From: JACPNO01 sp963825405
Lineage (GTDB): Bacteria > Acidobacteriota > Terriglobia > Bryobacterales > Bryobacteraceae
Assembly: GCA_963825405.1 (NCBI GenBank)
Contig: CAWGTB010000006.1
Span: 186,001 to 250,000 of the forward strand
DNA length: 64,000 nt
Reading direction: 5' to 3'
The notes beneath the pieces were generated by a model. That model saw only the letters and a list, made by a program, of their open reading frames with translations. It searched no databases and was not told where the DNA came from. The position numbers and the translations under genes were made by a program. The first letter of the stretch is position 1. Each line of letters begins with the position of its first letter. This document shows, one piece after another, positions 62,001 through 64,000 of the stretch.

Positions 62001-63983
62001 CGCGCTTTCGCTCCCGGCCGATCCAACGCTGCTCGCTCTCCGACCAGACGCGGCTCCGATGGAACAGCAGGAAGCGTCCGCCCGGATAGCGTGTGTTGAG
62101 CCCGGCGATTCCCTCGCGCGCCGCCCGCAAGAGTTCGTCATCGCCCGGCGCGGTTGCCTGGGCGGCATCCGTGAAATCGGAAAAAAGGCTGAAGAAAAGA
62201 TTTGCGTCCTGATTGGCGAGAAAGCGGACCTCCAGCTTCTCCAGTTCGCGCCGCACCACGTCCGCGCTCGACAACATCATCGGCACGACGACAAGCGTGG
62301 CGTGCTCCGGCGGATATGCCGTCGCGGAAATCCATCTTGGGCAGCGGCTCTGGAGGAAGCAGAGAAATGACCAGCGCATTGACCATCTGCAGCGCCAGTT
62401 CGCTGAGCGGGAATAAAGCCAGAATTCCCAGCACCGCGAGCATCCCCCGCTCGTGAACGCCGGCATCCCAAGCCAGGGCCAACGCGAGCGCTGTGAAGCT
62501 GAGGGTCAGCCCGGCGATCCAGCCCAAATACGCGCCTGTCGCGCGCCGGCGCAAGCCGCGGATGATGCGCCTGCCGGCCGGGACCCGCGCGTGGGTCTCT
62601 GCTTCCAGCTGAGCCACGCCTTCGTCCAGCAGATAGTAAGCGACGTGCTGCGTGCGGACGTCGCTGCCTTGACGGGCCAGCGCCACGGCGCGCCGGGCGA
62701 CGTCCAGTTCGCCTACTCCGCTGTGCCGCGAAATGCGTTCGACCGCCCGGCGGCAACGATCGCGAGTGGCAAAATCGCTGTGGGCGTAAATTCCGCTCGG
62801 GTCGGCGCGAAGCTCCGCATCCATCAGGCTGACGGACTCGAAAATCTCGGCAAAGTCGATGCGCGCCAAGGCACGGAGGCTGTTGAACGAATTCGCGGTC
62901 GAGACGCTTTCCGCCGCCTCGCGGGTGTGCTCGGTCCGCACCATTTCGGTGAGGGGCGTCTGGCGGCGGTCCTCGATCCAGTGTTGGATGGGCGCGAGCG
63001 CATCCTCTTCGTCCTGAAGCTGCTCGGCGAGGCAGGTCATGAAGTACGGCTTGCAGCGCGACCGGCTCGGCTTCCATTTGGTGGAGCATCCCCTCAAATA
63101 CTTCCGGAGACCGGCGGGCCGCGGCGGCCAGGCGATTGGCCCAAAAGTAAGCCGCCTCGCGCAGCTGTTGCTTGTGGCTCACGTGCAGAGCCAGGTGCGC
63201 CAGCTCTTCGATCAGGGCGGTGCGCAATAGTAACGGAAAGGACCACAATTCCGCGATCGTTAAGGGCGCCACTTGCTGGTAAGCACGCAGACAGTCCTGA
63301 ATTTTCGTTTCAGTGAGCGAATTGTCCGTGTGCGCCACCAGTTCTCTGGCGAGTTCGTAGACGTAGGGATCGCCGGAGGCGCCGGCGGGAAGAATCTCGT
63401 GGTGTCGCCGCGGCAGATGCCGGCGGATTTCGGCCACCTGCGTTCGGATGAGATGCCCATTGTCGAGCAGCCATTCCGCCGATGCAGTCAGAGCGTGCTC
63501 CAGGCGTGCGGCTTCCGCCAGGTCTCGGCGCGACGCTTCGAGAGTAAGCTCGTTGTTCCGCAGGCGTGCCAGAATGCGGGGCTTGGTTGGGCCTGGCTTC
63601 CCACGGCGCTCCGCGCACTTGCGGGCGAAATCTGCGACCGGCTCGCTGCTGACTGATGCGGTATCGATCTCTTCGGGAACGGCGAGATCGGTGAGCTCTT
63701 CAGGCAGCACGAAAACTGCCGGTGACCCTACGCTCTGCAACCTCCGGACGATAGCCGGGACCTTGGCGGGTGCGGCCTTTGCCACCAGGAGGCATTCGCT
63801 TTCCAGGCACAGCGCAGCATACCGGTCGCCGTCCTTACGGCGGCGAGGCTCCGTGGTTTCGGGAGCGCAAAACAGGCGCACGTCACCCAAATGCGCTGCC
63901 CGCAACGCGCCGAATGCTTTCGTGGATTCTCCCTCATCAGCGGCGTAAACGCCGATGACGGACCGAACCGGTTTGTCTTCCAT
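54990..63983 (-). CDS. ndvB: Cyclic beta-glucan synthase, NdvB/Cgs-like (at least a dozen frameshifts)
   Basis: One gene of about 9.0 kb (about 2,990 residues) starting MEDKPVRSVIGVYAADEGE. Order: N-terminal domain, membrane helices, GT84 glycosyltransferase, more helices, glycoamylase-like domain, GH94 phosphorylase-like C-terminus. The enzyme makes cyclic glucan from UDP-glucose: initiation, elongation and cyclisation by the GT part, length control by the GH94 part. The product is periplasmic, needed for osmotic adaptation. Frames change near 63050, 62320, 61400, 60560, 59910, 59360, 59185, 59070, 58370, 57950, 57760, 57060, 56700 and 56110, yet conserved motifs persist in each segment. It is functionally intact if the indels are sequence errors, otherwise a pseudogene. 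Confidence 0.88.
56965..57420 (-). CDS. ndvB segment 8: GH94 N-terminal beta-sandwich
   Basis: Reads ANSKFGALVSESGPGFTWSG, NSQSNRLTPWHNDPVSDPQS and EAIYLRDEESGAVWTPTALP, diagnostic of glycosyltransferase-36/GH94 enzymes (cellobiose-phosphorylase family). Between 58377 and 57420 other short frames carry ELLLAHAYWRLRGF and NRPGGVFLRDWHALPEEHRN, which link the segments. Confidence 0.82.
   Translation of the reverse strand: MNVMANSKFGALVSESGPGFTWSGNSQSNRLTPWHNDPVSDPQSEAIYLRDEESGAVWTPTALPIREKDAYRARHGQGYTVFEHNSHAIGQELTVFVPVAADGAGDPVKVYRLRLRNRLAPAPPAHSHLLRGMGAGLKPRRSAAAHSDLVR
58377..59087 (-). CDS. ndvB segment 7: start of the GH94 region
   Basis: Reads RVHLQGNGHYALMVTNSGGG, YSRWNDFDLTRWRSDTTLDP and WGSFLYIRDL, the N-terminal beta-domain of GH94 proteins. 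A short preceding piece (58849-59181) contains VIYAYMAHHQGMSLLALDNV in another frame and bridges to segment 6. Confidence 0.8.
   Translation of the reverse strand: MAICASARSNRCCSSAFQSYGSRLEEPDTSLPAIRPAAVEEPAERAWREDTSLPRVHLQGNGHYALMVTNSGGGYSRWNDFDLTRWRSDTTLDPWGSFLYIRDLRSDVPWAAAYQPLGGGQGAHFGSLFRGSRRVSSPAVSGIETILEVTVAAEDDAELRRLTITNRSMRSRQLEFTSYLELALAPHGADKAHPAFSKMFVETELPGQGVLVAHRRLRSPDETPIWAAHILIGATE
59175..59921 (-). CDS. ndvB segment 6: glycoamylase-like domain, second part
   Basis: Reads ALAAKQFSAGINMGFLYDPQ, RRLFGIGYVVGGPREFTSHY, SWSGTMFEYLMPLLFMRTFA and SESAYSALDSNQIYQYRAFG: the conserved core of the glycoamylase-like domain (PF10091 type). Real reading leaves this frame near 59360. Confidence 0.82.
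   Translation of the reverse strand: MRRGWINWPTNISTPRANAAQTVQRFDALALAAKQFSAGINMGFLYDPQRRLFGIGYVVGGPREFTSHYDLLASECRLASLVAIAKGDVPIEHWFALGRPHVSSPSGQTLLSWSGTMFEYLMPLLFMRTFANSLLDRACREAVQRQIDYGREKSVPWGISESAYSALDSNQIYQYRAFGVPALALNPGMDGRSGGGALRHHAGAAGRSRRRHRQSQTAGRAGAGGSDGLVRSHRLHAQSKRGRRVAAW
59675..60583 (-). CDS. ndvB segment 5: glycoamylase-like domain, first part
   Basis: Continues as MATLSHLERYEGHLLNWYDT, LEPLAPRYVSTVDSGNLMAS and LWVLEQG, typical of the central (glycoamylase-associated) domain. An extra shift pair occurs near 60350-60400. In-phase reading fades near 59930. Confidence 0.75.
   Translation of the reverse strand: MRNTMATLSHLERYEGHLLNWYDTQTLEPLAPRYVSTVDSGNLMASLWVLEQGLPGCAAHPADRSRVPYAAWRTRWRFSTNTFGRDPSVEVPLRALRRLLRGRVKGRDLIGRLRLAANPVQQLQDIGRWPDASGEERSYWVSCLARELQSWTEAVDRYLPWMETLTHPPDSFLRALGEDAVKLRRRALHAAPSLHTLADGGVTPVDELLSAAQRRQPAAGGCGVAGSTGRRISARPEPMPPKPCSVSTRWRWPRNSSQRASIWGFCMTRSGACSASAMWWAVRANSPATTICWPANAAWRAW
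60396..61319 (-). CDS. ndvB segment 4: central membrane helices and linker
   Basis: Continues with PVASLLLLLFGWLISRAPGV, VIGLAVAIPALAPLLDRLA and LTLRQMWVIAGLSVTLMVLL membrane segments, then a soluble part ending TSPTNIGLWLTSALAAHDLG and YLTADDLLSR, after which it is out of phase (about 60590). Confidence 0.78.
   Translation of the reverse strand: MPVASLLLLLFGWLISRAPGVWSLVIGLAVAIPALAPLLDRLARRLQGSVHGWQGAADELVRAAVMIVFLPHQAWLAMDAIVRVFYRRTISHRNLLEWQTAENAGGNAQRHLTLRQMWVIAGLSVTLMVLLGMKGVFVPAAFFVALWAASPAVLRWLDRPVLARDRQRPPGEDLLYLRQLARQTWRYFDDLVGPDTHWLPPDNSQLSLHVEVAQRTSPTNIGLWLTSALAAHDLGYLTADDLLSRCAQHHGDPEPPGALRRTSAQLVRHADPRTAGAALRFHSGQRQSDGQPLGAGARLARMCCASR
61336..62466 (-). CDS. ndvB segment 3: GT84 glycosyltransferase domain
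   Basis: Starts in phase near 62330 with EHATLVVVPMMLSSADVVRR. The transferase motifs are intact: YVITLDADTQLPPEA (DxD for UDP-glucose/metal), LIEGAHVGVGLAIEIELFEN (acceptor-site ED-like region) and YSQRQHRWIRGDWQIAPW (QxxRW). These are the hallmarks of processive cyclic-glucan synthases. The end (RPPAERAQ...) is out of phase. Confidence 0.85.
   Translation of the reverse strand: MPAFTSGGCSRCWEFWLYSRSANWRCRWSMRWSFLCFLQSRCPRWISATAYPPEHATLVVVPMMLSSADVVRRELEKLEVRFLANQDANLFFSLFSDFTDAAQATAPGDDELLRAAREGIAGLNTRYPGGRFLLFHRSRVWSESEQRWIGRERKRGKIEELNAFLSGEGYAEILNAGSLPLPIRYVITLDADTQLPPEAARRMVETIAHPLNRAVIDPETQTRRRGFTIIQPRVSIALPGATATRFTRIFADTAGTDPYCQTVSDAQQDLFGEAIFHGKAIYDVRAFRGILADRFPLETLLSHDLIEGAHVGVGLAIEIELFENLPLDYASYSQRQHRWIRGDWQIAPWIFRQRTRRPPAERAQSAAPDWPLAHLR
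62138..63097 (-). CDS. ndvB segment 2: membrane-proximal domain
   Basis: Continues from about 63050 (LAEQLQDEEDALAPIQHWIE, VSTANSFNSLRALARIDFAE) with two hydrophobic helices (YLGWIAGLTLSFTALALALA; GMLAVLGILALFPLSELALQ) and ends near 62330 with EPLPKMDFRDGIS. The last part of the frame is out of phase. Confidence 0.75.
   Translation of the reverse strand: MRGCSTKWKPSRSRCKPYFMTCLAEQLQDEEDALAPIQHWIEDRRQTPLTEMVRTEHTREAAESVSTANSFNSLRALARIDFAEIFESVSLMDAELRADPSGIYAHSDFATRDRCRRAVERISRHSGVGELDVARRAVALARQGSDVRTQHVAYYLLDEGVAQLEAETHARVPAGRRIIRGLRRRATGAYLGWIAGLTLSFTALALALAWDAGVHERGMLAVLGILALFPLSELALQMVNALVISLLPPEPLPKMDFRDGISAGARHACRRADDVVERGRGAARTGEAGGPLSRQSGRKSFLQPFFRFHGCRPGNRAGR
62277..63983 (-). CDS. 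ndvB segment 1: N-terminal domain
   Basis: First segment of the broken ndvB-like gene. Residues 1-310 in this frame are the real N-terminal domain (RHLPRRHHEILPAGASGDPY, VYELARELVAHTDNSLTETK, IAELWSFPLLLRTALIEELA), which in cyclic glucan synthases precedes the transferase. Beyond about 63050 this frame is meaningless and the true protein continues in the next segment. Confidence 0.75.
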   Translation of the reverse strand: MEDKPVRSVIGVYAADEGESTKAFGALRAAHLGDVRLFCAPETTEPRRRKDGDRYAALCLESECLLVAKAAPAKVPAIVRRLQSVGSPAVFVLPEELTDLAVPEEIDTASVSSEPVADFARKCAERRGKPGPTKPRILARLRNNELTLEASRRDLAEAARLEHALTASAEWLLDNGHLIRTQVAEIRRHLPRRHHEILPAGASGDPYVYELARELVAHTDNSLTETKIQDCLRAYQQVAPLTIAELWSFPLLLRTALIEELAHLALHVSHKQQLREAAYFWANRLAAAARRSPEVFEGMLHQMEAEPVALQAVLHDLPRRAASGRRGCARAHPTLDRGPPPDAPHRNGADRAHPRGGGKRLDREFVQQPPCLGAHRLCRDFRVRQPDGCGASRRPERNLRPQRFCHSRSLPPGGRTHFAAQRSRRTGRRPARRGAGPSRQRRPHAARRLLSAGRRRGSAGSRDPRAGPGRQAHHPRLAPARDRRVFGLDRRADPQLHSARVGPGLGCRRSRAGDARGAGNSGFIPAQRTGAADGQCAGHFSASSRAAAQDGFPRRHIRRSTPRLSSCR

Positions 63984-64000
63984 TGGTTAGATTCAGTTCT

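Noticed and set aside
1..64000. CRISPR arrays, rRNA and tRNA genes, prophage or integrase
   Set aside because: No regularly spaced repeats, no cloverleaf or rRNA-like sequence and no phage structural genes were seen on reading; a covariance-model tRNA search was not possible.

Overview
The window reads as an Acidobacteriota chromosome fragment, most like the Bryobacterales/Solibacter group. It is GC-rich and Gram-negative (mlaE/F/D, OmpA-type proteins, lipoprotein). It carries an overlapping DUF1592/DUF1552 pair and two von Willebrand-A proteins of the 'VWFA-related acidobacterial' type. Taxonomy is inferred from gene content only. At least about 35 one-base frame changes occur, concentrated at 0-7.7 kb and 56-63.1 kb, with long clean stretches between. 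Protein similarity and motifs continue across each break, so most look like uncorrected indels rather than true gene decay; affected genes are annotated at full reconstructed length.

Layout. 0-3.5 kb: a partial QW-motif protein, an ABM-domain protein and a secreted penicillin-acylase-type hydrolase. 3.5-8.7 kb: three genes joined by ATGA overlaps (a very large unknown protein, a peptidoglycan-binding GH46-like hydrolase, a membrane protein); this is the least explained locus. 8.7-20 kb: a secreted mutarotase-like protein, an acyltransferase, the DUF1592/DUF1552 pair, an FAD oxidase, a PaiB-like FMN protein and a serine hydrolase. 20-28 kb: a NarL/NarX-type regulator and kinase placed tail to tail, a degenerate receiver, an HtrA protease with a hairpin leader and strong terminator, zwf, msrA and an NAD-binding protein. 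28-36.5 kb: a sensory cluster (two Rcp1-like receivers, a MEDS protein, a GAF/PAS kinase) and several small envelope or stress-type proteins. 36.5-41.6 kb: an ABC exporter, an IS21-family element and a gene-poor palindromic stretch. 41.6-45.6 kb: a phospholipase-D-like protein and an mlaE-mlaF-mlaD operon whose MlaD carries an OmpA-like tail. 45.9-54 kb: an NtrC-type activator, a secreted protein ending in an LPKTA sorting-like signal, a BON lipoprotein, a DksA/TraR protein behind a consensus sigma-54 promoter, a VWFA protein coupled to a class D/E-type sortase, an OmpA protein and a second VWFA protein. 54-64 kb: a DUF3309 protein, an ECF-like sigma factor and one giant cyclic beta-glucan synthase gene (ndvB-like), broken by more than a dozen frame changes.

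How it fits together: much of 27-64 kb concerns the envelope (BON, OmpA, Mla transport, sortase, periplasmic glucan, HtrA) and its signalling. Several sigma-54-type -24/-12 motifs precede genes of this region, and a sigma-54 activator is encoded inside it, suggesting a locally encoded envelope-stress regulon. The sortase with an LPKTA substrate candidate in a Gram-negative setting, and the coupled three-gene cassette at 3.5-8.7 kb, are the best candidates for something little described.
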